From: Oscillospiraceae bacterium
GTDB lineage: Bacteria; Bacillota; Clostridia; Oscillospirales; Ruminococcaceae
NCBI GenBank assembly: GCA_030527085.1
Contig: JAUNBN010000023.1
Span: 1-12,142 of the forward strand
Length of the DNA stretch: 12,142 nt
Direction of reading: 5' to 3'
Both the position numbers and the translations under genes were made by a program. The stretch's first letter is position 1; every line of letters begins with the position of its first letter. This document shows, in pieces, positions 1-7,009 of this stretch. The notes under the pieces were generated by a model. The model had not been told where the DNA came from. It worked only from the letters and a program-made list of their open reading frames with translations, and did not search any database.

Positions 1-894
1 CAGCGCCAGCACGCCCAGGCTGATTTTCGCGGCGAGGCTCAAAAAGCCCCGCCTGTCCCCCTTGGCGAGCGAGGCGGCAAAGCTGCCTATAAAGGGAGTA
101 AAGAGAAAGGCCACGCCCACCTGAAGAATGAGCACCGGCGAGTTCACGAGATTGTAAACGCCTATCGTAACCGTCCCGCAGATGCGCTCGAGCGCCAGCT
201 TGGGAACGGAGCCGACGGCCGTATTTAAAAAGACATAGGCCGCCAGCGGCAGGCAGTCGAGCAGCAGGCGCAGCGGCGCTCTTTTGTCCGTGAGGCGCGC
301 CGGACTCCAATAGGGCCTTGTGAGCCTCAAATCGTAAAGCGCGCAGAAGAGCCAGCTCACCGCGCCCGCGGCGAGCAGCGCGGCGACGAGACTGAGACCC
401 AAAAGCAGCGCGGCGCTGAACACAAGAGCGCTCAAAAGCCCGCGCGCGGCGTAGCTTATGCCTATTATGTCCATGCGAGAGCTCTTCTGCGCCGCGCCGT
501 GCAGCACGTCGGTGGCGGCCTCGAGCAGCTTATAAAAGAGCCAGGCCAGTATACAGGCGCTCTGCTCGCCGCCGTAGCCCATAAGCAGCACATAGCCGCA
601 GCAGAGCAGCGCCGAGCCCGCGACGGTGAGCGCGCGGCTGGCTATATAGTCGCCGGAAGAGTATTTGTTTCCAATGTCGCTCACCTGAAAGGTGCGCATG
701 CCGTAGTTGGCGAGCGTTAAAAAAACGTTCGTGGCAGCCATGGCCGTGGCCAGCAGGCCGCTGTTTAAAAGCCCCGCCTCGCCCGAAAAGCGCTTGACGA
801 AAACGCCGGTTATGAGCCACTGGCAGGCGAAGTAGGCTATATTGCCCAGCGTGTTGTAAAGCAGGTTGCGCTTGAGATTTCCCTCGCCGCTCAT
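1..894 (-). CDS. Wzx-type polysaccharide flippase, partial (C-terminus off left edge)
   Basis: The reverse strand is open from the ATG at 892-894 to the left edge, giving 298 codons with no stop. The translation starts MSGEGNLKRNLLYNTLGN and is made of successive hydrophobic helices separated by short basic loops. The stretch around NYGMRTFQVSDIGNKY (about residues 63-78) resembles the loop after the first helices of Wzx/MVF-type oligosaccharide flippases, and KLALER followed by IGVYN (about residues 233-248) resembles a second conserved region. Such proteins move undecaprenyl-linked oligosaccharides across the cytoplasmic membrane. The ATG overlaps the TGA of the upstream gene by four bases (ATGA), which implies translational coupling and fixes the start. 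Usual family length is about 400-480 residues, so roughly a third is missing. The family is clear; the substrate is inferred from the neighbouring nonulosonate genes. Confidence 0.85.
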   Translation of the reverse strand, partial: MSGEGNLKRNLLYNTLGNIAYFACQWLITGVFVKRFSGEAGLLNSGLLATAMAATNVFLTLANYGMRTFQVSDIGNKYSSGDYIASRALTVAGSALLCCGYVLLMGYGGEQSACILAWLFYKLLEAATDVLHGAAQKSSRMDIIGISYAARGLLSALVFSAALLLGLSLVAALLAAGAVSWLFCALYDLRLTRPYWSPARLTDKRAPLRLLLDCLPLAAYVFLNTAVGSVPKLALERICGTVTIGVYNLVNSPVLILQVGVAFLFTPFIGSFAASLAKGDRRGFLSLAAKISLGVLAL

Positions 895-2240
895 GAGACG
901 CAGTCCCCCGACTGAGGTGGGTCTTCGATATATTTCGAAAGCTCGGCCACCTTCTCCCTTATCTTCCTTTTTGGCACATAGGCCTTGGCGAAATATCCCA
1001 TGAGCCGCTCGGTCATGGCTGCGGCCTTCTCTCCTATAATAAAGCTGAACCAATGCGGGTTTATATGCAGCGCGTTCATTATCCGAAGGCAGAAGAGCAC
1101 CGCGAACTTGAGCGCGTTGAAGCGCGGAGTGTAGCCCTCGGAAAATGGGAGGTCGCGCGGGGGGTTCATTATGGTCTGCTCGAGCAAATCGCAGATTCTC
1201 ATATAGCTCGGGTAGTCCGGCTCTATATCGAAATAGCTCTTCATTCGCTCCTCGTCTATCGGGAAGGGGAGCTCTTTTTCGTCCAGCGCGGCGGCCAGCT
1301 CCTCGTAGGAGGTCTTGGCGGCGCAGTTTTCGTAGATTACGGGGTCGTAGTCCGAGTGCAGCGGTTCGGGCCGCAGGACCATGCAGGGCTTGCCGCCGTA
1401 GTAGGCCTCGGCTATGGAGGTGCTCATCCAGAAGGCGGAGATATCCGAAACGCGCAGCCACTGGCTTACGGCATAGTCCCTTATGACGTGAAAGCGCTCG
1501 TGCTTCGCGCCCATCTCATTTAAGGGCGCGCTCTGCCACTCCGTCGGGTGCGGGCGGTAAATAAGCTCTATATCCGGCCTTTCCGAAAGCAGGCGGTCGA
1601 ACCACTCCAGCGTCGTCTTCATGGAGCGCGCGCCGACAGCTTTAAAGCCTGTGAAGTCGAGGTCGGTCATCTCGCCGAGTTCCTCAACCTCCTTATCGTC
1701 CATGCTCGCGCAGGAAAAGGAGCTGACATACAAAAGCCAGCGCTTATTTTCGTCCAGCTCGAACTCGCGCGCCAGCTCCCCTCGGCTTTTGTAGTAGCCG
1801 TCGAAGCGCTCCCTCAAGAAGTCGAGCTGGATAGCTCCGGTTATAACGGCGTTGTCCGCCGGAACGCCCTTTTCTACTATGCGCTCGCGCGCGGCGCGCC
1901 CCCAGCAGATATGAGTACACTTCGCGGCGTTTTCCGTAAGCGAAAAAAAGCGGCTCTCCTCCTGCTCGCGGGAGAGCATCTCCTCCCAGTGCAGGTTCAC
2001 CACCTTATTTAATCTGCCCACATTGTTGTAGACAAAGCTGTTAAGCGTCTCGTTGTCGTACATGGCCGAGGTAACTATCACCTTCGGCTTCTTCCAGGTG
2101 AAGTATTTGAGCTTCTTTCTGTCCATGAGCTGAAAGAGCTCGGCCGTGTAGCCGCGCCTCTCGAGCTCTGCTATGAGCAGGCAGTCGTTGTCGAACTCGC
2201 GCACTATGTGCTCGTATAAAATAAGAAAGTCCAGCGCCAC
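891..2240 (-). CDS. GT-B-like surface carbohydrate biosynthesis protein, candidate glycosyltransferase
   Basis: This 449-residue soluble protein has two Rossmann-like halves. The N-terminal half runs to about residue 140 and contains NLHWEEM (82-88) and a VITGAIQLD turn (132-140). The C-terminal half carries YRPHPTEW (228-235) and, about 40 residues later, FWMSTSIAEA (270-279). An HP motif followed by a Ser/Thr motif is the arrangement known in GT-B enzymes that use CMP-sialate, CMP-Kdo or CDP-glycerol donors. I see no clear acidic D/E-D/E-G motif, so this is a resemblance and not proof. A hydrophobic or amphipathic stretch at about 374-403 could hold it to the membrane. It is preceded by GGGGG seven bases before the ATG and overlaps the flippase start by ATGA. 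It lies between the CMP-sugar synthetase and the flippase, so transfer of the activated nonulosonate is a reasonable guess. Confidence 0.7.
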   Translation of the reverse strand: MALDFLILYEHIVREFDNDCLLIAELERRGYTAELFQLMDRKKLKYFTWKKPKVIVTSAMYDNETLNSFVYNNVGRLNKVVNLHWEEMLSREQEESRFFSLTENAAKCTHICWGRAARERIVEKGVPADNAVITGAIQLDFLRERFDGYYKSRGELAREFELDENKRWLLYVSSFSCASMDDKEVEELGEMTDLDFTGFKAVGARSMKTTLEWFDRLLSERPDIELIYRPHPTEWQSAPLNEMGAKHERFHVIRDYAVSQWLRVSDISAFWMSTSIAEAYYGGKPCMVLRPEPLHSDYDPVIYENCAAKTSYEELAAALDEKELPFPIDEERMKSYFDIEPDYPSYMRICDLLEQTIMNPPRDLPFSEGYTPRFNALKFAVLFCLRIMNALHINPHWFSFIIGEKAAAMTERLMGYFAKAYVPKRKIREKVAELSKYIEDPPQSGDCVS

Positions 2241-2329
2241 GGCAAAACCCCCGTTTTTTTACAAGAGCTCCCCGGCTGCGCGGGGCAATACAGCCCCATC
2301 CCGCTTTTGGGCCGCTCCCGTTTCTTTTT
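2241..2329. other. Intergenic spacer with two mutually exclusive hairpins
   Basis: This 89-base gap separates the lipoprotein from the GT-B-like gene. On the minus strand GGGGC-TGTATT-GCCCC is followed directly by a second possible stem, CCCCG-CGCAGC-CGGGG, and both would use the same GCCCCG segment. Neither stem is followed by a U-tract, so an intrinsic terminator is not supported. The 3' end carries the ribosome-binding site of the next gene. Confidence 0.35.
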
Positions 2330-2881
2330 TCAGTCGGCTGCGCGCGTGAATATGTCCCCGCCGGTTACGGAGCCTATCTGGTCGCCCCAGTAGCGCATCT
2401 CTTCCTCATTGAGCAGCCTTGCGGAGAACTTCTGCGTGTCCGAGCCCAGAAAGTCGCCGTATTCTCCTGCAGCTACGGTGAACTCCGCCCACTCGTCCTC
2501 AACGGTGTAGCTGCCGTTAAGGGTGGCGTAGGCGTTGTCAACCAGTGTGTTCACCGTAAGGCTGAAAGTTCCGTCCGCGCGGCATTCGAGCTGCGGCACG
2601 CGCCCCAAGGGAGTAGTTGTCAGTTCGCCGTCCTCGCTCTGGGTGTAGACGACGAAAACGTCCTTGGCCGCGCTCGCGAAAAGGGCCACATAGGTGTTTT
2701 CAAAAACTCCCACAAAGGGCGAGCCCTCAAGCTCGGTGCCCTCGTAAATCGGCCCGTCCACCTCGGGCGAGGGGTTGGCCTCCTCGGGCGTCAGCGTCGC
2801 GCTCGCGCTCTCGGCCCTCTCGCAGGAGCAGAGGGCAAAAAGCAGACAGAGCAGCATTATAATTACCGGCGCTCTCTTCAT
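2330..2881 (-). CDS. Small lipoprotein of unknown function
   Basis: The product has 183 residues and a classical lipoprotein signal: MKR, a hydrophobic core, then LCSC with the probable lipidated cysteine at 20. A short Ser/Ala/Pro/Glu-rich linker (about 21-52) leads to a compact domain. That domain has alternating hydrophobic strands, for example FVGVFENTYVALF (56-68), a DGTFSLTVNTL strand and an LNGSYTVED turn, and suggests an all-beta, calycin-like fold. I do not recognise a specific family. The start is firm because AGGAGGA lies nine bases upstream of the ATG. It is the only non-enzyme in the operon, 75 bases after the cytidylyltransferase and 89 bases before the GT-B-like gene. It would sit on the outer face of the cytoplasmic membrane or in the periplasm, depending on the envelope type. 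A role in the glycan pathway is not shown by the sequence. Confidence 0.8.
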   Translation of the reverse strand: MKRAPVIIMLLCLLFALCSCERAESASATLTPEEANPSPEVDGPIYEGTELEGSPFVGVFENTYVALFASAAKDVFVVYTQSEDGELTTTPLGRVPQLECRADGTFSLTVNTLVDNAYATLNGSYTVEDEWAEFTVAAGEYGDFLGSDTQKFSARLLNEEEMRYWGDQIGSVTGGDIFTRAAD

Positions 2882-2914
2882 TTTATAAAATCCTCCTCTT
2901 TCGGCGCTGCGCCT

Positions 2915-2948
2915 GGGGTGTGTCCCCGCCGCGTGGTTTTTTCGCCGC
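2915..2948 (+). repeat. Possible partial copy of the hairpin repeat
   Basis: The blocks GTGTCCC, GCGTGG and TTTTTT occur in the same order and nearly the same spacing as the left flank of the repeat at 7010-7037. The hairpin and right flank are absent. It occupies most of the 75-base gap between the cytidylyltransferase and the lipoprotein. The similarity is short and could be chance in GC-rich DNA. Confidence 0.4.
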
Positions 2949-2956
2949 GCTTGAAG

Positions 2957-3736
2957 TCAGCTCGCGCCGTAAAAGCTCTCTATATTGTCGCGCACCTCGC
3001 AAAACTCCGCGTCGGTTTTATAGAAATACCCTGCGAGCAGGCCCATAAGCTCGAAATCCCGCTCGGAATCGATGTCGAGCACGGCGGTGTCCGGCATCAT
3101 CGAGGCCGCGAGGTGGGCCTTTAAGAATATCCTGCTCGAGCCCTTGAGGTAGGCGGGGGAGTAGACGTAGATGGAGGCGTTCGCGTCAAAGACCTCGGGG
3201 GCCTGCTGGCGGGCGACGAAATCGCTCTTTATCGCCGCCTCGTAGAAGCCCTCCTCGTTTTTGACGAGCTGGTTGAAGCGCGGGTTGCGCCGCGCCTCGG
3301 TGAGAGTCAGGGCTATCTCCGCGCCCGGCGAGGCCAGGAAGGCGTCCAGGCAGTTTTTTATATCCACCGCGCGGCGCAGGGGGCTGGTTAAATCCAAATC
3401 GAGCACCGCGTCGTACTCCTCACCGCCTATCTGCTCGCAAAAGGCCAGGGTCTCGCGTATGACGTCCGGCTTGGGGACGCTGTCTCCGGCTAAGTCCTCG
3501 CTTCGCGGAACGCAGATAAAGGGTGTGTTCGAGCGCGCGAACTGCTCTTTAAGCGCTTCTGAATCCGTGTTGAGCGCCAGTGCAAAATCGCCGTACTGAG
3601 CGCCGAAGCGCTCGAGAAAGAGGCGGTAGGCCGAGAGCGTGTAGGCGCACAGCGGCCGGCCTAAGAATTCGCGCGTGTTCTTGGATTTAAGCCCCTTGCT
3701 GCCCGCACGCGCGCAGATTGTAGTGAGTATTCTCAT
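2957..3736 (-). CDS. legF: CMP-nonulosonate cytidylyltransferase (NeuA/LegF family)
   Basis: The product would activate a nonulosonic acid with CTP to give the CMP sugar used by glycosyltransferases. It has 259 residues, slightly longer than typical NeuA catalytic domains (about 225-235). Family motifs appear in order: the nucleotide-binding loop ARAGSKGLKSKN (9-20), NTDSE (56-60), LDLTSPLR (114-121, for the usual LQPTSPLR), RQQAPEVFDANASIY (176-190, the RQ...N...Y region), and DIDSERDF (221-228), whose aspartates usually bind the metal. The family call is firm. Whether the substrate is legionaminic acid, a sialic acid, pseudaminic acid or a modified variant cannot be read from the protein; legionaminate is inferred from LegG, LegB, LegC and PtmE nearby. 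Its ATG overlaps the TGA of the preceding oxidoreductase (ATGA). Confidence 0.85.
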   Translation of the reverse strand: MRILTTICARAGSKGLKSKNTREFLGRPLCAYTLSAYRLFLERFGAQYGDFALALNTDSEALKEQFARSNTPFICVPRSEDLAGDSVPKPDVIRETLAFCEQIGGEEYDAVLDLDLTSPLRRAVDIKNCLDAFLASPGAEIALTLTEARRNPRFNQLVKNEEGFYEAAIKSDFVARQQAPEVFDANASIYVYSPAYLKGSSRIFLKAHLAASMMPDTAVLDIDSERDFELMGLLAGYFYKTDAEFCEVRDNIESFYGAS

Positions 3737-4677
3737 TCCCGCTCCGGCTCCAGCGGCGCGCAGGCGAGCTTAACCACCCTCGCCGCATTCTCCACGCCGT
3801 TCATGTTTTCCCTGATTATGCCGCGCGCGAGCGCGACGAAGTAGGCCGTCTCGTTCTTATAGATGTCAAAGTCGATGAAGCTCTCTGTCGTGTCGTCGCG
3901 CAGGCGGTGAATTTTCGCGCCGACTATATCGCAGACATAGGTCTCGTCCTCGGTGTATATCTCGAGCTGCCTGCGGGGCTTTCTGCCGAAATAGTCCAGT
4001 TGCAAAGAGAGCAGCATATCGCTGTAGCGCGCTATATAGAGCGCCAGGTCGTCGCTGTCCACCGTCACCTCCGAAAAGCGTCCGGCCTCGGCCTTGATCT
4101 CGAGCGGAAAGCCGAAGATGAAGCTTAAATAATCCCACTCGTGAACCAGGTCGAGCTCCACTCCGCCGCCCATGCCCCGCCTGGCGCTGTAGCACTTGCG
4201 GTGGTCGGTCTGCGGCCGCCAGTCCGGCAGGTAGGAGGAGCTGAGCGCCCGCGCCGCGAAGACCCGACTCGCCGAGGCCAGCTCGCAGGCGCGCTGTATC
4301 ACGGGCGAGTGCCGCAGAGGGCAGGCGACGTAATAAACGCCGTCCGCTCTGAGTCCCAGCGAGCTTATATCGCCCTCGGCCTCGGTCCAAAGCGGCTTTT
4401 CAATAAACATCGCGCGCGCTATGGGACTCAGCGCCCTTATGGTCTCCGCGTGCAGCGAGGTGGGGTTCGTTATATAGGCTATGTCGTACTCGCCCTCGAG
4501 TTCCTCAAAGGAGCGGTACTGCCTCGCAAGCAGTGCCGCCGTCTCGCCCGGCAGCTCGCTCTCGGTGGCGCGCAGCGCGTCTATTTCAAAGCTGAGATTC
4601 TGGCGGCGCAGCTCCTCGGCCAGATTTTTTATATGTCTCCGGCCTATGGAGCCTAGGCCGGTAAAGAGTATTCTCAT
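3733..4677 (-). CDS. Gfo/Idh/MocA-family oxidoreductase (first paralogue, catalytic motifs kept)
   Basis: This 314-residue NAD(P)-dependent sugar oxidoreductase starts with a Rossmann fold, GLGSIGRRH (7-15). It keeps the family's EKP lysine motif in FIEKPL (91-96) and has ELDLVHEWDY (174-183), which matches the usual catalytic Asp-x-x-His region at D176 and H179. YLPDWRP (149-155) is shared with the neighbouring paralogue. The alpha/beta C-terminal domain is complete. ATGA overlaps at both ends show tight coupling with its paralogue and with the CMP-sugar synthetase. Gfo/Idh enzymes recur in nonulosonate and other surface-sugar clusters, where they oxidise, reduce or epimerise a sugar position. 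The substrate here is unknown. It may tailor the nonulosonate or its hexose precursor before CMP activation. Confidence 0.8.
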   Translation of the reverse strand: MRILFTGLGSIGRRHIKNLAEELRRQNLSFEIDALRATESELPGETAALLARQYRSFEELEGEYDIAYITNPTSLHAETIRALSPIARAMFIEKPLWTEAEGDISSLGLRADGVYYVACPLRHSPVIQRACELASASRVFAARALSSSYLPDWRPQTDHRKCYSARRGMGGGVELDLVHEWDYLSFIFGFPLEIKAEAGRFSEVTVDSDDLALYIARYSDMLLSLQLDYFGRKPRRQLEIYTEDETYVCDIVGAKIHRLRDDTTESFIDFDIYKNETAYFVALARGIIRENMNGVENAARVVKLACAPLEPERE

Positions 4678-5663
4678 TTTATAAGAGCCTCCCCTTCTAT
4701 GCGGTCTATAATCCCGAGCAGCCTCTCGTCGTCCTCAAAGCTGTGGCGAAGCGCTTCCTCGCCCCCCAGCGTCTTTATAAAGGCGGCCAGCTCGTCTATA
4801 TAGGCGTTTTCAACTATGTTTTCGGCGTAGCGCTTATCGCGCAGCGCTTCCTCGCCCGTTTCGATTTGTTTGTATTCCCCGGTATTGGTATCGAAGTCAA
4901 ATAGAGTGTCGGGCGTTCCGCCCCAGCTCGTGTAGATATCCTCCCCGACTATCTCAAGGCGGCGCGAGGCCCTGCGGCAGGCGAGGTCTATCATAAGCCT
5001 GCCCTCGGCCCCTCCCTCGTGCTCGAGGCTTATAAAGAAGCAGTCCGGAAAGTCCAAAGGCAGCGAGGTGAGGCGGCGCGCCTCGGATTTGAAGCCCCTT
5101 ATTTTCCCGAAGGCCCGCTCGAGCCAGGGAAATTCAATTGCCATTATCTCGCGGCAGCCGTTCGTGCGGCGGTCGCCTACAAAGTAGTCCTTAATGCTCT
5201 CCCAGGGGTGCCAGTCGGGCAGGTACTGCCCGACGTGGTAGCGGTAGACGAGCGGCCCCTTCTCGGCCTCGGCGCGCTTCGCTATCCACTTAAGCTCGCC
5301 GCGATAGAGCTGGGTTGAGGAGAGAAAGAGCGTGAGCTTCTTTTTCCTCGCCAGCGCCGTATTCTCGGCGTAGCCCTCGCTCGTGAGGTTTATCTCCGTA
5401 AAGACGTGGAGCCCTCTTTCAAGCAGCTCGCGTATCAGCCCCGCGTGGGAGAGCGGGGAGGTGCAGATCAGCGCGCAGTCGGTGCTGAAATCCTCGAGCG
5501 CCTCGTCTAAGTCAGCGCGGCACTCCAGCCCCAGCTCGCGCTGCGCCTGCTCGCGGCGGTCGGCGCGGCCGTCCACACCGCGCAGCTCGGCGGAGAAATA
5601 TTCCTTTAAAAGCCTCGCTCGGCGGCGGCCCATGGAGCCCAGACCCACTACAAGCGCTCTCAT
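4674..5663 (-). CDS. Gfo/Idh/MocA-family oxidoreductase (second paralogue, catalytic motifs altered)
   Basis: The product has 329 residues from the ATG at 5661-5663. A TTG immediately upstream (5664-5666) would add one residue; a GGAGG box lies ten bases from the ATG and seven from the TTG, so the start is uncertain by one codon. The Rossmann motif GLGSMGRRR (7-15) and YLPDWHP (147-153) are intact. The family's EKP motif is replaced by EIN within FTEINL (88-93), and the region aligned to the usual Asp-x-x-His reads REIMAIEFPWL (171-181) with no histidine. The nucleotide fold is therefore kept while two standard catalytic positions are lost. It may use other residues, act on a different substrate, or be a non-catalytic partner of its neighbour. 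It begins a few bases after the LegG stop and overlaps the next gene by ATGA. Confidence 0.8.
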   Translation of the reverse strand: MRALVVGLGSMGRRRARLLKEYFSAELRGVDGRADRREQAQRELGLECRADLDEALEDFSTDCALICTSPLSHAGLIRELLERGLHVFTEINLTSEGYAENTALARKKKLTLFLSSTQLYRGELKWIAKRAEAEKGPLVYRYHVGQYLPDWHPWESIKDYFVGDRRTNGCREIMAIEFPWLERAFGKIRGFKSEARRLTSLPLDFPDCFFISLEHEGGAEGRLMIDLACRRASRRLEIVGEDIYTSWGGTPDTLFDFDTNTGEYKQIETGEEALRDKRYAENIVENAYIDELAAFIKTLGGEEALRHSFEDDERLLGIIDRIEGEALIK

Positions 5664-5668
5664 CAAGC

Positions 5669-6832
5669 TTAAGCCTCCCCCTCGTAAAACTCTTTTTTAA
5701 GGTCTATGACCTTTTCGAGCGCGGCTTTGACCGCCGCCAGTATCCTGCGGCTCACGCCCCGTCCCTCGTAAGGGTTAGGCGCTTCGGCGGCCTTTTTCGC
5801 GAAATCCTCTGAGACCGCGAGTTCTACGGCAGCGGCAATAGCCTCTGAATCCCAGGGGCAGTTTATGAGGTTTCCCCCGGCCTCGCGGCCTCGCTGCCTG
5901 TCTCCTATATTGACCGCGGGCTTGCCCAAGACGGGAGCTTCGACCACCCCGCTGCTCGAATTGCCCACCACGGCGGCGCAGTTTTTGAGCGCGCAGAGGT
6001 AGAGCCTCTGGCCCAGACTTTTAACAAAGACCGAGCCCTTGTTCTTTTCGCAGTAGGCTTCGAGCGCTGCGTTTATATCCCCGCCGCCCTCATCGGCGTT
6101 CGCCGCCGTTATAAGGCAGGGCAGCGCTGTCTTTTCAAGCGCGGCCGTGAGACGGCGCGCGCACTCGAGGGGGCTTATTTCGCCCAGGGTTTCGGGATGG
6201 CAGGTGCAGAGCAGAAAGGGCTTCGCGGGGTCGAGTCCGGTCCTTTCGTAAAGCTCGCTCGCGGGAACCTCGCCGTATTCCTCTATATTCTGCGAGCCCA
6301 GCGAGCCGCAGAGAAAGACGCCGGAGGGCGCTTCGCCCATCGAGATAAGGCGCTTCGCCGAGGAGCGGCAGATGGGAAAGTGCAGCGAGCTCATTTTTGT
6401 TATGCAGTGGCGGAAAAACTCGTCCTTGGCCCCGGCCGTCGTGTCGCCGCCGCCGATATGCGCTATCGGTATGGAGGCCAGGGCCGCGGCCAAGGCCGCC
6501 GCGAAAGCCTCGTAGCGGTCGCCGAGCAATATTACGATATCGGGCCTCTCCCTGAGCCAGAGCTGCGAAAAGCCCTCGAGCGCGAAGCTCGCCGCCTCAA
6601 AAACCGGCGTTGCGGCGCCCTTCGGCAGTATGTCTATTCGCGCGGCGAGGGGGAAGCCGTGTGCCTCTATTTCGCTCACAGTCTCGCCGAAATCCGCGCT
6701 CAGGTGCGCGCCCGTGGCAACAAGCTGGAGCTCGAGCTCGCCGTCGGCCAGAATATCTCTTATAAGCGGGCTTAAGAGGCCGAACTCGGCGCGTGTGCCC
6801 GTAACCACGGAAATCAGCCGTTTGCCGCCCAT
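5669..6832 (-). CDS. legG: Hydrolysing NDP-sugar 2-epimerase, NeuC/LegG family
   Basis: Enzymes of this family hydrolyse the nucleotide from a 2-acetamido sugar while inverting C2, giving the mannose-configured free sugar used by the nonulosonate synthase. Motifs in order: TGTRAEFG (11-18), LGDRYE (103-108), HIGGGD (125-130), DEFFRHCITKMS (137-148), GNSSSG (290-295) and NIGDRQRGR (308-316). Length (387 residues) is normal. I chose the ATG at 6830-6832 because it has AAGGAGGA nine bases upstream and because the protein then starts two residues before the usual K-hydrophobic-TGTRAE strand. The in-frame ATG at 6857-6859 would add nine basic residues (starting MQKTRRTRR), run through this ribosome-binding site and abut the repeat. 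HIGGGD has aspartate where NeuC usually has glutamate. This is the first gene of the minus-strand operon. LegG rather than NeuC is inferred from LegB, LegC and PtmE nearby. Confidence 0.85.
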   Translation of the reverse strand: MGGKRLISVVTGTRAEFGLLSPLIRDILADGELELQLVATGAHLSADFGETVSEIEAHGFPLAARIDILPKGAATPVFEAASFALEGFSQLWLRERPDIVILLGDRYEAFAAALAAALASIPIAHIGGGDTTAGAKDEFFRHCITKMSSLHFPICRSSAKRLISMGEAPSGVFLCGSLGSQNIEEYGEVPASELYERTGLDPAKPFLLCTCHPETLGEISPLECARRLTAALEKTALPCLITAANADEGGGDINAALEAYCEKNKGSVFVKSLGQRLYLCALKNCAAVVGNSSSGVVEAPVLGKPAVNIGDRQRGREAGGNLINCPWDSEAIAAAVELAVSEDFAKKAAEAPNPYEGRGVSRRILAAVKAALEKVIDLKKEFYEGEA

Positions 6833-6859
6833 ACGCCGCGTCCTCCTTGTCTTTTGCAT

Positions 6860-6933
6860 GAGAGTGTACCGTCGCGCTGATTTTTCGCTGTCCTTAGCCC
6901 GCCTTCGGCGGGCTAAGGACAGCGCATTACACG
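6860..6933 (+). repeat. Hairpin-forming interspersed repeat, copy A
   Basis: This copy has a left flank GAGAGTGTACC, a T-rich patch (6880-6885), a perfect 18-base inverted repeat (6886-6903 with 6907-6924, loop TTC), and a right flank ATTACACG. GAGTG (6862-6866) can also pair, with one G-T wobble, with CGCTC (6943-6947), which would extend the structure. Its flanks match copy B at 7010-7084. It would lie in the 5' leader of the minus-strand operon if the promoter proposed at 6956-6984 is correct. No U-tract follows the stem on either strand, so it is not a standard terminator. Confidence 0.85.
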
Positions 6934-6955
6934 TTTATAGGCCGCTCCCTTTTGC

Positions 6956-6984
6956 GTTATCCTATATCATAGCATTATTTTCAA
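6956..6984 (-). promoter_or_regulatory. Candidate promoter for the legG operon
   Basis: On the minus strand, TTGAAA (6984-6979) is followed after 17 bases by GATAAC (6961-6956), in the only AT-rich island (about 6951-7008) between the two repeats. The match to sigma-70-type boxes is moderate. A start near 6948 would give a leader of about 115 bases containing hairpin A. Other alignments, such as TATGAT as the -10 box, lack a well-spaced -35 box. Confidence 0.35.
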
Positions 6985-7009
6985 AAACTAACAACGCAAA
7001 ACTAAAAGC

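Noticed and set aside
530..820. Minus-strand 96-residue frame within the flippase
   Set aside because: It is out of frame with the flippase reading that runs unbroken from 894 to the left edge and shows membrane helices; the short frame is Arg/His-rich noise.
1053..2012. Plus-strand open frames opposite the GT-B-like gene (1053-1523, 1145-1486, 1548-2012)
   Set aside because: They are shadows of a clear coding gene on the other strand and have no recognisable domains.
2302..2330. GGCCGCTCCC shared with the sequence after repeat A (6940-6949) as a further repeat copy
   Set aside because: The match is only about ten bases of GC-rich sequence with no matching flanks on either side.
4141..4656. 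Plus-strand open frame opposite the first oxidoreductase
   Set aside because: It is a low-complexity, Arg/Gly/Ala-rich shadow with no start signals.
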